A stretch of DNA of 46,294 nucleotides from a virus. The stretch spans positions 1-46,294 of IMG/VR virus record IMGVR_UViG_3300037247_000448. One strand, written 5' to 3'. The position numbers and the translations under genes are program-made. Below, piece after piece: positions 9,581 through 18,704 of this stretch; the first letter of the stretch is position 1; each line of letters begins with the position of its first letter. The notes beneath the pieces were generated by a model that did not search any database, was not told the origin of the DNA, and saw nothing but the letters and a program-made list of their open reading frames with translations.

Positions 9581-9960
9581 TATTCTTTAGCTAACCACTT
9601 TACGGTATAGGTAACAGAACCACCCGTGTAATTTGAAGCAGCAAACACGAAACGCACATAGCGACCGAAACCATGTTCGTCTGTCGTAGAATTGTCCGGC
9701 AAATACTGAAAAGAAGTAGTTCCACTAAGATCGGTATGGTCATCTTCACTTGCCAGTGTCGGCGTTAGGGCATGCCAATTACTATTATCGTTAGATGTTT
9801 GTATCTTTAGAGTGCCAACATTACTTGCTTGTCCTGTGCAAGTTCCGAAAATAACGGAAATGGCTATTTCTTTGTAGCCAATCAGGTCAATCGTAGCTCC
9901 GTTGGTATTGGCGGTTATTGCCGACTGTGTTTCGCTCCCGCTTTTGTAATTCAATGCCAT
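9580..9960 (-). CDS. Small beta-sandwich virion protein, putative
   Basis: 126 residues. The pattern IGYKEIAISVIFGTCTGQAS...LKIQTSNDNSNWHAL...YVRFVFAASNYTGG is common in small phage structural proteins of jelly-roll type. Its stop shares a base with the next start. Could be a head decoration or tail accessory protein. Confidence 0.6.
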   Translation of the reverse strand: MALNYKSGSETQSAITANTNGATIDLIGYKEIAISVIFGTCTGQASNVGTLKIQTSNDNSNWHALTPTLASEDDHTDLSGTTSFQYLPDNSTTDEHGFGRYVRFVFAASNYTGGSVTYTVKWLAKE

Positions 9961-9973
9961 TTTCTATTACCCC

Positions 9974-10627
9974 CTATTCGGCACCACCCTGGTCACCAGG
10001 CGTTCCACGTCCGGTCTGGTGAACATACTGGGCAATGCCTACTTTTGTTAATCTTTCAATCTCTTGCTGGAAAGCTCCAGCCTTATCAAATTGGTTATCT
10101 TTATAGGCAACCACCTTGGCAACGTGGTAAGGAACCACTACCTGAAACTCGTCTGGTATAACAAGGGCATCTCCTAATACCGTTAATGCAGCCGGAACCT
10201 TGACGAATAGAACATCCACGACATTCGACAGGGCACTATCTCTGTCCGCTGGTTTTTCCGGCAATGATGGGAATACTGAAATCTTGTTACCACGGTAATG
10301 CCAGAAATATGGAAAATCCACATTGGGACTATGCGGCACACTATCAGGATCTACCCGCTTGAGATTGCGAACTCCCTGATCGCCACCATAATCATACTGT
10401 AAACCGAGAATACCCGATGTGCCCGTAGGTGGAGTGTAGCGAACAGTAGATGTTGCCAGCGTGATGCTACTCCAGTCGGTATAACATCCGGTTTCGGCAG
10501 CCGTCCACTTCTGAGCATCCGACACCGCTGTGATAAGCTGGTTCTCGGTGATTATATTAGTGTCGGCAGCCTCTTCTATGAGGATCTTGACTTTATTTAT
10601 AACGGTTTGAACATTATATAATGCCAT
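9974..10627 (-). CDS. Head-tail connector-like protein, putative
   Basis: 217 residues: a helical N-terminus (TVINKVKILIEEA...LITAVSDAQKWTA), a beta-rich middle (YRGNKISVFPSLPEKP) and a helical C-terminus. Length and order resemble adaptor/tail-tubular-A type proteins. Neighbour of another protein of similar size and plan (10637-11305); the two may be functional partners. Confidence 0.6.
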   Translation of the reverse strand: MALYNVQTVINKVKILIEEAADTNIITENQLITAVSDAQKWTAAETGCYTDWSSITLATSTVRYTPPTGTSGILGLQYDYGGDQGVRNLKRVDPDSVPHSPNVDFPYFWHYRGNKISVFPSLPEKPADRDSALSNVVDVLFVKVPAALTVLGDALVIPDEFQVVVPYHVAKVVAYKDNQFDKAGAFQQEIERLTKVGIAQYVHQTGRGTPGDQGGAE

Positions 10628-10636
10628 TATTTACCC

Positions 10637-11305
10637 CTAACCTGTCGGGTATCTCGTATCTTGGGTTGTCCCTGAACTCATCATAGAATTGCGTGCGTTC
10701 ACACGAGCAACCTGTAAACTATCTTGTCCCATAGTCCAACGCCGTAGGTTGATCGGCTTATCACGCTCTATCGCCCGTGCAAGCATATTCGCAAAAGCAT
10801 TAGAAGCATACGGATCACCCGATGACATAAGCACACCCGTGCCGAATAATACCAATGGATGTAATTTAGGGGGAACCTTACTTAGATCACCCTCGACTAT
10901 TTTCCGGTGAAAGCGATATGTGAACACCGTTCCGCTTGCCGGTGTCGGGATCATCTCTATGGTCATTTGGTCGGGTTCGGTGGAATACAACCTATAATTA
11001 TAAACTGTTGAACCGGAACGAGCCACGTTGTCATATATTTCGGTTATCCGATTTGAGGGGAGAGGGTGAACGACACGATTATTGGTGCCGTATGTCAACT
11101 CCAGTATGGAATCAACCTCTACCGGCAATTCCCATGTGGCCGCACCCGCAGTCGTGAACGTGTTGATACCGAGTTTGGCTATCCAGTCATGGGCATCCCA
11201 TATAAGCTGTATCATTTCGGTGATGGCAACATCCAGAGACAGTTCGTTCTCCGGGCGTAGTTTCCCGCTCGCCCGCAGGCGTTGTTTCATTTCATCAAGT
11301 GTCAT
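10637..11305 (-). CDS. Head-tail adaptor-like protein, putative
   Basis: 222 residues with DVAITEMIQLIWDAHDWIAKLG followed by a beta region (TFTTAGAATWELPVEVDSILELTYG) and a helical C-terminus. This layout is typical of podovirus adaptor proteins that close the portal. The ATG follows the FmdB-like stop directly. Structural assignment is by context. Confidence 0.65.
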   Translation of the reverse strand: MTLDEMKQRLRASGKLRPENELSLDVAITEMIQLIWDAHDWIAKLGINTFTTAGAATWELPVEVDSILELTYGTNNRVVHPLPSNRITEIYDNVARSGSTVYNYRLYSTEPDQMTIEMIPTPASGTVFTYRFHRKIVEGDLSKVPPKLHPLVLFGTGVLMSSGDPYASNAFANMLARAIERDKPINLRRWTMGQDSLQVARVNARNSMMSSGTTQDTRYPTG

Positions 11306-11623
11306 CTACCAACCCTCGTCTACTGCACGCCGCTTAACATGCTTTTCGTAGGCTTTTTCTCCGGGTGTGGTGGGGGACTTGTATGATCCGAGTCTTTCGG
11401 AGAATTGACAACTTCGATACCAGTTTTCATCTGCGTCTTCGTCTGGTCGGCACTTGCGGAGGACTGACATTTGGAGGCAGCCGATTTTGATGCCTCCTGG
11501 CGCTGATATAATTCTTTTTGCTTTTCCACCACAGGAGCAATCTTTTCGATCAGGGATGGCTGTGGGCCAGCAAAACTCTTCTTGAACTCGGCCACACTTG
11601 CATCTAAATTCATAAATTGGCAT
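11306..11623 (-). CDS. FmdB-family zinc-ribbon protein overlapping the glycosyltransferase gene
   Basis: 105 residues. MPIYEFRCKCG...KDCSCGGKAKRIISAPGG is the FmdB signature: the MPxYE start, two Cys pairs, and the GGKAKRxIS...GG end of the core. ATG at 11623 is preceded by AAAGGAA at good spacing. Bases 11320-11623 also encode the C-terminal 100 residues of the upstream glycosyltransferase in another frame. The match to the family over its whole core makes this frame the constrained one. Role in phages unknown; FmdB-like proteins are often called regulators. Confidence 0.8.
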   Translation of the reverse strand: MPIYEFRCKCGRVQEEFCWPTAIPDRKDCSCGGKAKRIISAPGGIKIGCLQMSVLRKCRPDEDADENWYRSCQFSERLGSYKSPTTPGEKAYEKHVKRRAVDEGW

Positions 11624-12354
11624 GCTTCTATTCCTTTTTCTGCCTTTTGGTCTAAGAACGCTACGTGATCCTCAACACCGAATAAACATTTCCCCACATG
11701 ATAAATCTTGGGTCTGGGATCGTAGACAAACTCAAATCCCTTTTGTAACATACGCACACAAAAATAATAATCTGTTCCCTTCAAGGTTTTCTTCACGGGA
11801 TCGACAAAGTTGGCAAAGTAGGGTGGCTCTAACGCTTCTACCGCTTGCCGTTCGAGTAACATGAATGCTGTGCCAATACCGCTATGGGGAAACCGAAACG
11901 GTTCATCCATCGGGTAAGCCCCCAACGGAACATCATAGGTTTCTAAATATTCACTGTCTTTTTCTGGTTGTAATAAATGAAATAATGTGATCTTGAAAGG
12001 CGGTGCTTTTTGGGTTACTAATGCCGAACATGCCGGAGCCTTCAAGTTTAATAGCGATAACACCGCATCGGTATCCCATACCATATCGGCGTCTATCCAC
12101 ATAAGATGCGTATAATGTTTATCTTTAAGAAACGCATCCACGCATTGATTCCTTGCTCTTGCAACATCAGGTATGCCTACGGGACTGTATCTATGGAAAG
12201 GTATTCCCCTTTGTGACAGATCACCCGTGGTCTTATTCATACACATATCTGTAAGGGTTTCCATGTAATGATGAATGGGCATCCCAACCATAATTGCTGG
12301 TTGCTGTTTGTTTTTGCTATGTAATACTTTTTTGCGTTGTTTCTTTTTTCCCAT
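11320..12354 (-). CDS. Glycosyltransferase (GT-A/GT2-like) with an overprinted C-terminal tail
   Basis: 344 residues. The first 240 form a compact GT-A-type enzyme: MVGMPIHHYMETLTDMC, ARARNQCVDAFLKDKHYTHLMWIDADMVWD (DAD as the DxD nucleotide-sugar/metal motif, about residues 88-90), FPHSGIGTAFMLLERQAVEAL, and GTDYYFCVRMLQKGFEFVYDPR near the end of the fold. The last 100 residues are low in complexity (KSAASKCQSSASADQTKTQ, SPPPHPEKKP) and coincide with the FmdB-like gene. Sits between capsid and connector genes, so a virion glycan is a plausible target (inference). Confidence 0.8.
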   Translation of the reverse strand: MGKKKQRKKVLHSKNKQQPAIMVGMPIHHYMETLTDMCMNKTTGDLSQRGIPFHRYSPVGIPDVARARNQCVDAFLKDKHYTHLMWIDADMVWDTDAVLSLLNLKAPACSALVTQKAPPFKITLFHLLQPEKDSEYLETYDVPLGAYPMDEPFRFPHSGIGTAFMLLERQAVEALEPPYFANFVDPVKKTLKGTDYYFCVRMLQKGFEFVYDPRPKIYHVGKCLFGVEDHVAFLDQKAEKGIEACQFMNLDASVAEFKKSFAGPQPSLIEKIAPVVEKQKELYQRQEASKSAASKCQSSASADQTKTQMKTGIEVVNSPKDSDHTSPPPHPEKKPTKSMLSGVQ

Positions 12355-12401
12355 ATAGGGTGGGGGAGAAGCAAAGCCCCTCCCCTTCTCCTTGGTTAAG
12401 G

Positions 12402-13598
12402 TTAAGTTATTCCAGTAGCACCAGACATTAAGTTAATACAAAATGCAGCGTTAAGTGCTTTAGGTGCGGCGTAGAAACTATAACCTAATGTTCCCTTTTC
12501 GTTGTAAGGCTCATTGGTTGACTGTGGGCCAGGAGTCTTGATGTGAATCATGTGTCCTTTCATCCCTCCGAGACCTACGTTGCCGAGAGCGTGCATCCCC
12601 ATGATAGGAGTGCAGAACACAACCCCCGTCTTAGAATAGACACCGGCAACACTTTCCCTGTAAGGCATCGTTGTTCGATAGAACTTAACACCCCACAAAC
12701 TGCCAATATAGCCCTTCTCGATTTTCTCGGCCTGTTGATACTGACCAAGATTCAAGTAGACCTGGTATTTCTGCAAGTCAACTTCAACCTGCGAAGCTAA
12801 TGTTGACTTAAACCACCCACCGGGAAACGTGTAGAACTGATTCTCACGAGCCTTGGAAACGGCGTAGTTGATAGCCGATCCGGTGACCAGTTGCCCTGCA
12901 ACAATACCTGTTCCGACAACCATTCGATATGTGGTGTTTGCAGAAAATGCGAGCGGGGCAGCCGTTGTCATAGTGAAGCCCTCTGCCGTGCTTCCATGCA
13001 CCGAAACAATACCGCCGTAGCGATAGTTGCGGGTAGCGTCTGATGTAACACCAAGGTGTGCTCCCAGAAAGAGATCGGAGGTATGAACTATGGAATCATC
13101 GTAAAAAAAGGTGGTCGAGTTACCAGCACTTGCATCTACGGTAGATTCAACAGTATACGAACCACTGTTCGAAAGCTGGCTTGTCCTGATGGGAATTGAT
13201 CCGTTCTTGAACAATTCCTTCGCCAGAGCCAACTCAAGAGACCGGCCTGCGGCTTCGCCAAAAAGCCCGACCTGTTTCTCGAGATTCTTATCCCTCGCCG
13301 TTAACTTCAACAATTCGGTTTGGGGTCTCCACTGTGCATACTTGGCAACGGTAGCCTCGATTGTCTGGCCGGTAACCGTTACCTCGTTAGCAGTAGAACT
13401 CCCCTCTACGATTGGATCAGCGTCTTCGGTGATGGGATAATATGAGAAGTAGCTAACTGTTTTTCCGCTATGCAATGGAATGTTCTTCTGATCAACCCAA
13501 TTATTAAGACGAAGAACGTCTTGCATTCTTTCCAGAAAGACGTTATCGTAATGGGTTTGAAGTTGCTCGATATTGTTAACGGTTGATTGTAAAGCCAA
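12402..13598 (-). CDS. Major capsid protein, N4-gp56-like
   Basis: 398 residues. The order of elements matches N4-gp56-type HK97-fold capsid proteins: N-terminal helices, KTVSYFSYYPITEDADPIVEG, QTIEATVAKYAQW, a helix GLFGEAAGRSLELALAKELFKNG, then a core ending in a C-terminal VFCTPIMGMHALGNVGL region. It follows the scaffold-like gene. The start is TTG at 13598 (written M), with AAGGGGGG upstream; no ATG lies nearby in frame. A TTG start for the most abundant virion protein is unusual. Confidence 0.8.
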   Translation of the reverse strand: MALQSTVNNIEQLQTHYDNVFLERMQDVLRLNNWVDQKNIPLHSGKTVSYFSYYPITEDADPIVEGSSTANEVTVTGQTIEATVAKYAQWRPQTELLKLTARDKNLEKQVGLFGEAAGRSLELALAKELFKNGSIPIRTSQLSNSGSYTVESTVDASAGNSTTFFYDDSIVHTSDLFLGAHLGVTSDATRNYRYGGIVSVHGSTAEGFTMTTAAPLAFSANTTYRMVVGTGIVAGQLVTGSAINYAVSKARENQFYTFPGGWFKSTLASQVEVDLQKYQVYLNLGQYQQAEKIEKGYIGSLWGVKFYRTTMPYRESVAGVYSKTGVVFCTPIMGMHALGNVGLGGMKGHMIHIKTPGPQSTNEPYNEKGTLGYSFYAAPKALNAAFCINLMSGATGIT

Positions 13599-13636
13599 AA
13601 ATTATCCCCCCTTTTATGTAAATTAGAGGTTAGTCG

Positions 13637-14338
13637 TTAGTCGATTCGATCCTCGTCTGTCCCGTCTGGAATCCCCTGGGCTTTGAGCGCCTCTAACGAT
13701 TCCTTGCTGGACATACCAGGAACAACTTTAGTTGAGGGTGTCGGCTGAGGGGTGGTTGCCCCTTCTACGACGGCTGTGGTCTGTTTTTCGAGAACTACCT
13801 GTGCGGTTTGATTTGCCTTAATGACAGCAGCTTGGCCTGCCTTGGTTGCCTCGGCTTCTTCCCTGGCAAGCAAATACATCATCTTAAGCGCCTGTGGGTG
13901 TGCAAGTATTCCTGGGGCTTCCTCCAGAATCTTTTTCATCCCAGCTTTATGTTGCTCTACATCTGGATGTTGTCCTGAAAACCTCATAAGGCCTACTTCC
14001 GCCCTAATATCATTAGTAAACTCCCGCACAAAACCAGCAGGATCTTTTGCAAACCTCTCAAGCTGCTCCTCCTCTGTGGGGGTAGCGGGTCGAGCGGCAG
14101 TGTCTGGATGCTGCTGTTTGTAGTTGTCAAGTTCAGCCCGTAGCCTATCGGCTTCACCCTGTCTGTTTGCCGCATACGCTTCAAGATCAGCCGCAGATTT
14201 ATGCCTACCCTGTTGTTCGGGCGATAATTTATACGGATCTGGTTGCGGTTCCGGCGTTGGTTTTGGCGTCGGTGCAACGACTGGTTCCGGTTCCGGCTCT
14301 GGGGTCGGTTCCGGTTCAATGGTTGGATCGTCTACCAT
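13637..14338 (-). CDS. Putative scaffolding protein
   Basis: 233 residues. An acidic Pro/Glu repeat opens the protein (EPEPTPEPEPEPVVAPTP), followed by charged helices (DRLRAELDNYKQQ, EEQLERFAKDPAGFVREF) and a disordered C-terminus. Position directly upstream of the capsid gene, composition and size are those of scaffolding proteins. AAGGAG lies 6 bases before ATG. Confidence 0.7.
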   Translation of the reverse strand: MVDDPTIEPEPTPEPEPEPVVAPTPKPTPEPQPDPYKLSPEQQGRHKSAADLEAYAANRQGEADRLRAELDNYKQQHPDTAARPATPTEEEQLERFAKDPAGFVREFTNDIRAEVGLMRFSGQHPDVEQHKAGMKKILEEAPGILAHPQALKMMYLLAREEAEATKAGQAAVIKANQTAQVVLEKQTTAVVEGATTPQPTPSTKVVPGMSSKESLEALKAQGIPDGTDEDRID

Positions 14339-14341
14339 TTG

Positions 14342-14677
14342 TTACTCCTTTTTGTCTGCAAGTTCCATTTCCGCTAAAAACTTAGCGGCGGAAGTCGCAC
14401 TTTGTTTTAGTCGCTTTGGGGATTGCAAGAGCGCATTAAGGCCGTCAACTATCCCCATGCGATATTGAAAGTCTCCAAGTTCAGCGGCCTTATCCATATT
14501 TGACATGGAGTCATACATCTGAAGTTGAGACTGGAAAAAATCTATCAATAATTGCCAACCGGGAGATGCCATAGTTTTCACCACGGCCTCCCACTGGTTC
14601 AGCATATTCTCGGCATGTTCAATCTGCGTTTCGGTCGGCTCAAAACGCCTGCAAACATCCCGCTCGTTAATCTTCAC
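14342..14677 (-). CDS. Helical protein of unknown function
   Basis: 111 residues, mostly helical and charged (TETQIEHAENMLNQWEAVVKTM, GIVDGLNALLQSPKRLKQS). Overlaps the upstream GT9-like gene by 11 bases and ends 3 bases before the scaffold-like start. Probably a head-assembly accessory; no motif recognised. Confidence 0.65.
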   Translation of the reverse strand: MKINERDVCRRFEPTETQIEHAENMLNQWEAVVKTMASPGWQLLIDFFQSQLQMYDSMSNMDKAAELGDFQYRMGIVDGLNALLQSPKRLKQSATSAAKFLAEMELADKKE

Positions 14678-15416
14678 AATATTTCCTCACTGCCCCCACG
14701 ACATCCTTCACGTCTGGATTCCAACTACCCTCCAAGAAAGTCACCGGAGTTTTTAGCGGATTCCAATATTTCTCATACCTTTCTTTATTTGGCGTGATAC
14801 TCATCGTTTCCTTGGGCGACCATGTAACATGAGGTAGGCCACATAGCGAACCAAGATGTATAGGGCCGGATGATGGGCCAACAAGAACCGTGCTATTTGT
14901 CATCAGGTTACATAGGTCTTTCAGTGGTAAGTCACGTTCATCGTTTATTCCCCTAATACGCAACGCCCCTTCTTTAGTCCCAATACACGCAACGGAAAAC
15001 CAAGGAAACTCAGCCAAAATCTTATCTAAAAACTCTTCCCAGTGTTCATTGTCCCAGTTTCGATAACTCGTCCCACATTTGCCAGTATTGCGAGCATGAA
15101 TAACAAGATTGTATCGGTGAACGCCGGATTCACCGAGCTTAATAAACTCCTGATCGTAGCCCATGTAATTATCGGGTTTGATGGTAATGTCATATTTGCC
15201 ATTGTATTTGTAAGATTGTCCTTCGCACATCCACATGTTCGTTTCTGTGGATGGGGGAGTATAATTTATATATGCGGTAGCGAAATCTTCATATAAATAT
15301 TCGTGTCCCGGACGCCCGCACACAACGAACTTCTTAAATTTCTCATTACGGGCAACCGTCCGTAAGGCCCCCTGCCATGCGAATAACTCGTGCCCGAATA
15401 CTATTCGCCCACCCAA
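14667..15416 (-). CDS. GT9-like (heptosyltransferase-type) gene with a broken or frameshifted N-terminus
   Basis: From a TTG at 15416 the frame gives 249 residues: FGHELFAWQGALRTVA, VVCGRPGHEYLYEDFA, NLVIHARN, and the C-terminal LMTNSTVLVGPSSGPIHLGSLCGLPHVTWSP, which is the GT9 nucleotide-sugar site pattern. The expected N-terminal motif is in another frame just upstream: a GTG-initiated frame at 15460-15401 reads LKIFAGPWVGE and then hits TAG. Family members read GPWVGEFGWELF continuously, so five bases (TAGTA) look inserted, or a -1 shift is needed. Either a pseudogene, a sequence error, or expressed from an alternative start. Lies between portal and scaffold genes. Confidence 0.65.
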   Translation of the reverse strand: MGGRIVFGHELFAWQGALRTVARNEKFKKFVVCGRPGHEYLYEDFATAYINYTPPSTETNMWMCEGQSYKYNGKYDITIKPDNYMGYDQEFIKLGESGVHRYNLVIHARNTGKCGTSYRNWDNEHWEEFLDKILAEFPWFSVACIGTKEGALRIRGINDERDLPLKDLCNLMTNSTVLVGPSSGPIHLGSLCGLPHVTWSPKETMSITPNKERYEKYWNPLKTPVTFLEGSWNPDVKDVVGAVRKYCED

Positions 15417-15466
15417 GGGCCAGCAAATATTTTAAGCCTTCGGGTAGACGAGAGTATCACCCCCTA

Positions 15467-17305
15467 TCATACGGGGGCATTCCCCAGTGAAGGATTGGCC
15501 GAGGTCTGCATGCTTGCTGCTATATTACCGGCACCACCACCGGCAGGACGCGGAGCATTGCCAACACCACCGGACTTGGCTTGGGCTTGAGCATTGCCAG
15601 CCGCTATCTGCGTCTGCATCTGTTGCATTACCAACATCTGATAGGCCGGTGCCATTTCCTTTGCGAACTTTGCAGCCTGCTTTAGTTCCTCGTTCTCGTG
15701 CATATCATACTTCTCAAGCATTTTCTCAAAGATGATCGGAATAAACTGTGCCAGTATCGGGTGTGTCTGAGCCACCCCAAGCGCCTGCATTAACTGTTGC
15801 ACGGCCACCATGTTGTTCATCTCTCGATCTTCCGATTCCCAGATAAAGTCCACATTGGCACCAAACACATCGGGTGTAACCTGAACAAGTTGATCGTCAT
15901 AGGGGTCTCCCTGTAGACCCGTTACTCGCATGGTCTGCGCTTCTGTCGCAAACTGCCGGTTCAACTCGTGAACCATGTTCGCCAGCGGCCCTATAAAAGT
16001 CATGCCGAACACCTTAATGTGCATGCCGATTCGCTTGGCGGCCTCATTGGTCATTAACGATGCTTCGGTAGCTGTCTTGCCCTGCGTGCCTTGCCCCACC
16101 AAATAGTCAACAACACCCGTGCCTTTCTTATTCAGCTCGTTTACCAAGCTAAACCAATCGAATACGCCCTTGCTGACATCGGGGATGATAAACGGCCTTA
16201 CTGCCGTAGCGGGATCGCCGGTCACGCCATAAGTTCCACCGGGTCTCGACACCATTTCGATCTCATCGATTCTCGTCCTGTCGAAACCGACCATCGGGTT
16301 AATGGCAAACCGCAAGCTGTCCAACCCATCGTTCAACAGGTCTTCCATGATCCTTGCCCCTGGCGCTCCGGCCTCGATTAACCCGATACCGTAGAACTCG
16401 TGTGGTGTTGATATGATCTTACCGACAATAAACGGAAATTTGCCGTGCTTGAATGGATTGTCACCTTCACGAATGATGGTTTTACCATTAGCGATTACCG
16501 TAAGGGTGTTTTCTGCTTTATTCCAATACTCTATCAACTCAATGGGTTTGAGCATCAGGTTCTTATCGGAAAGGTGTCCCTCTATAGTCGATATTACCTG
16601 CTTGTGTGTGTCGGTTTCCGTGCCGCCAGACTCTTCTTCTGATGCTATCTCTTGCTTAACGGCTGCGATATTCTTGAAGATTTTCCGCTCTGCCATACTC
16701 TCAAGATAATCCAACGTCCTTCTCGTCTTATGAGCACACCATTCGGCATCTTCGTTTAGATCGGTAGCTTCCGGGTCTACAACGAAATCAAATACGTCTA
16801 CAAGGCTAAGGCCAATGTTGTCATATACGGGGACTTTCATCTTCTGGGGAATAGTCCCTAAATGTGGAAGCTCGGGAAAGATCGGAACATCTATATACTT
16901 CTCTCGTTCTTCATACTTCCACGGCACCTTCACTATGCCTGTGCCATATATCAATATCTGCGTGAGAACGTCATAGCCAACCTTACGATACCCCGCCAGA
17001 TCATACTGATAATTCTGCCATTGCTGAACTATCTTGGCATTAAAGTCATCGCTCGGTTCCTGCCCTTTGGTTCGCACGTAAGGGCGCTTACCGAAGAATA
17101 TATCAAACAACCGACTCTTAACTACCTCAACCCACTCGAAGGCCAACGGTATACCGACATCGGAACGCCCGCTTATACCAGACGCATCACGCCAGTTACG
17201 ATATAGTTTGTAATATTCAAGCCACCGATCACGCAAAGTTCCATTGTCGATCTTTGCACGATCAATCTTAGCCATTATATCGGATACCTTTTTATCTTCA
17301 GGCAT
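15467..17305 (-). CDS. Portal protein
   Basis: 612 residues. An N-terminal helical region (WLEYYKLYRNWRDASG...LAFEWVEVVKSRLFDIFFG) precedes GYDVLTQILIYGTGIVKVPW, a typical portal core, and GLIEAGAPGARIMEDLLNDGLDSLRFAINPM, the clip/stem helices of P22- and T7-type portals. The C-terminus is Gln/Ala/Gly-rich. It overlaps the large terminase stop by 8 bases and has GGAGTAAGG before its ATG. The portal forms the dodecameric DNA entry ring. Confidence 0.85.
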   Translation of the reverse strand: MPEDKKVSDIMAKIDRAKIDNGTLRDRWLEYYKLYRNWRDASGISGRSDVGIPLAFEWVEVVKSRLFDIFFGKRPYVRTKGQEPSDDFNAKIVQQWQNYQYDLAGYRKVGYDVLTQILIYGTGIVKVPWKYEEREKYIDVPIFPELPHLGTIPQKMKVPVYDNIGLSLVDVFDFVVDPEATDLNEDAEWCAHKTRRTLDYLESMAERKIFKNIAAVKQEIASEEESGGTETDTHKQVISTIEGHLSDKNLMLKPIELIEYWNKAENTLTVIANGKTIIREGDNPFKHGKFPFIVGKIISTPHEFYGIGLIEAGAPGARIMEDLLNDGLDSLRFAINPMVGFDRTRIDEIEMVSRPGGTYGVTGDPATAVRPFIIPDVSKGVFDWFSLVNELNKKGTGVVDYLVGQGTQGKTATEASLMTNEAAKRIGMHIKVFGMTFIGPLANMVHELNRQFATEAQTMRVTGLQGDPYDDQLVQVTPDVFGANVDFIWESEDREMNNMVAVQQLMQALGVAQTHPILAQFIPIIFEKMLEKYDMHENEELKQAAKFAKEMAPAYQMLVMQQMQTQIAAGNAQAQAKSGGVGNAPRPAGGGAGNIAASMQTSANPSLGNAPV

Positions 17306-18698
17306 TTGACCTTACTCCTAAATAGCGACCTGTCTTCTTTGAATAGACCGGTTGGTTGGGCGATTCCCCGCCCCTTGTTGGGCCGATGCCACTATTGATG
17401 AAATAGCGTAAATCATCAATCATGTGATCGTCTCGTTTCTTTATTTTCTCACTGTAGGGCTTACCCTCTTCACTCGCCACGTCGGAAAACATGTAATGTT
17501 TTATTTGCCAATTCAGCGTAGGACATGTATGAAACACATAAAGTGCGGGTGGCACTTGATCAAAAAGACTTCTTATGGCATAAATGCCACTCTCAACCTT
17601 TTTGTTGGCCGGGATCAACGGAAACCCGTGAGCCGCAAATTCATCAAAAGGATTTACGCCTGTTATATTATCCTTCATGTTAAGAGCGGGATCGCCAATG
17701 CGGGCAAACAACTTGTCTCTACCATTAGCAACTAATATGGCGGCTACAATATCCGGTATTATTCCCTCTTTAATCAATTCTCTATAGGCAAACTTATCAC
17801 CCTTGTTATATCCCTTATATGGATACTCGGCTATGGCACCCCAGAGAACCGCCGTAGGTTTTGCCAAATGGGGATCAACGGTAACAATTCTTCGCCAGTC
17901 CGAAGGAATAACAAACGGCTCTATGTAATTCTTTTCTTTATATTGAGGAATAACAAGTCCGTGAAGTTCGACAAACCTACCCTCTTTACGAATCTTCTTT
18001 TCTTCTTCGGTAAGATTCGCAAGCACAAAGTCTTTATCTGCCCGTGCCAGGTATGGATTGACATCCATATCCATCGAGAAACATTCTATTCCATCTATGC
18101 CGTTCTTTTCCCAGACCTCCTGAAACACCCACGTCATGCCCTTAACGGGAGTCATGGTCAGAATAATAGAACCACTCCTGTCGATAACCCTTAATAGACA
18201 CTCTTTCCAAATGTCATGGGGTGGTTGTTCGTCCAACCAGATCAGATCATAATCATCGCCAGCCCATTTATCCGCTTCCTGCTCATAGTTTTTGAACTTA
18301 ATGATGCCGCCGTCTTTGAGATTCCAGAAATCAACAAAGCCTCTTTGGATTCTTGTTTCCTTAATGATGTGGGGGGGGGGAATCAGCTTGCGGAGTTTGG
18401 GGACAATTATATCACGGTTGTATTCGTTAGATTCAGACCCGACAAGAATCTTTACGTCTTTTCGGAATGGTCGGGATCGGTATCGCTGGCTTTGTGTGGC
18501 GGTAAAGGCGGTTTCGGCACCCCCGGCGTGAGTCTTGCCCGACCTGTTACCCCCGAACATAGCTCGGATTTTAGCCACAGATTCGTGAAATGGTAATTGT
18601 CCCTCGTGGGGCACATACCAAGAAACCCCCTCGGCTTTTCGCTGCTCGGATAGACGCACCGATAAGTTCGGTATTGTTATTTCTATAGGTTTTTTCAT
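17298..18698 (-). CDS. Terminase large subunit
   Basis: 466 residues. Walker A GGNRSGKT (49-56), Walker B DLIWLDE (151-157), coupling motif TMTPVKG (181-187), then the RNase H-like nuclease beginning IVTVDPHLAK (Asp275) with a later acidic ARIGDPALN. It packages DNA with the portal. The gene contains a run of ten C on the coding strand (18371-18380), reading IPPPH, and is intact across it. A methyltransferase lies immediately upstream, and the portal overlaps its end. Confidence 0.92.
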   Translation of the reverse strand: MKKPIEITIPNLSVRLSEQRKAEGVSWYVPHEGQLPFHESVAKIRAMFGGNRSGKTHAGGAETAFTATQSQRYRSRPFRKDVKILVGSESNEYNRDIIVPKLRKLIPPPHIIKETRIQRGFVDFWNLKDGGIIKFKNYEQEADKWAGDDYDLIWLDEQPPHDIWKECLLRVIDRSGSIILTMTPVKGMTWVFQEVWEKNGIDGIECFSMDMDVNPYLARADKDFVLANLTEEEKKIRKEGRFVELHGLVIPQYKEKNYIEPFVIPSDWRRIVTVDPHLAKPTAVLWGAIAEYPYKGYNKGDKFAYRELIKEGIIPDIVAAILVANGRDKLFARIGDPALNMKDNITGVNPFDEFAAHGFPLIPANKKVESGIYAIRSLFDQVPPALYVFHTCPTLNWQIKHYMFSDVASEEGKPYSEKIKKRDDHMIDDLRYFINSGIGPTRGGESPNQPVYSKKTGRYLGVRSNA

Positions 18699-18704
18699 TC
18701 TATC

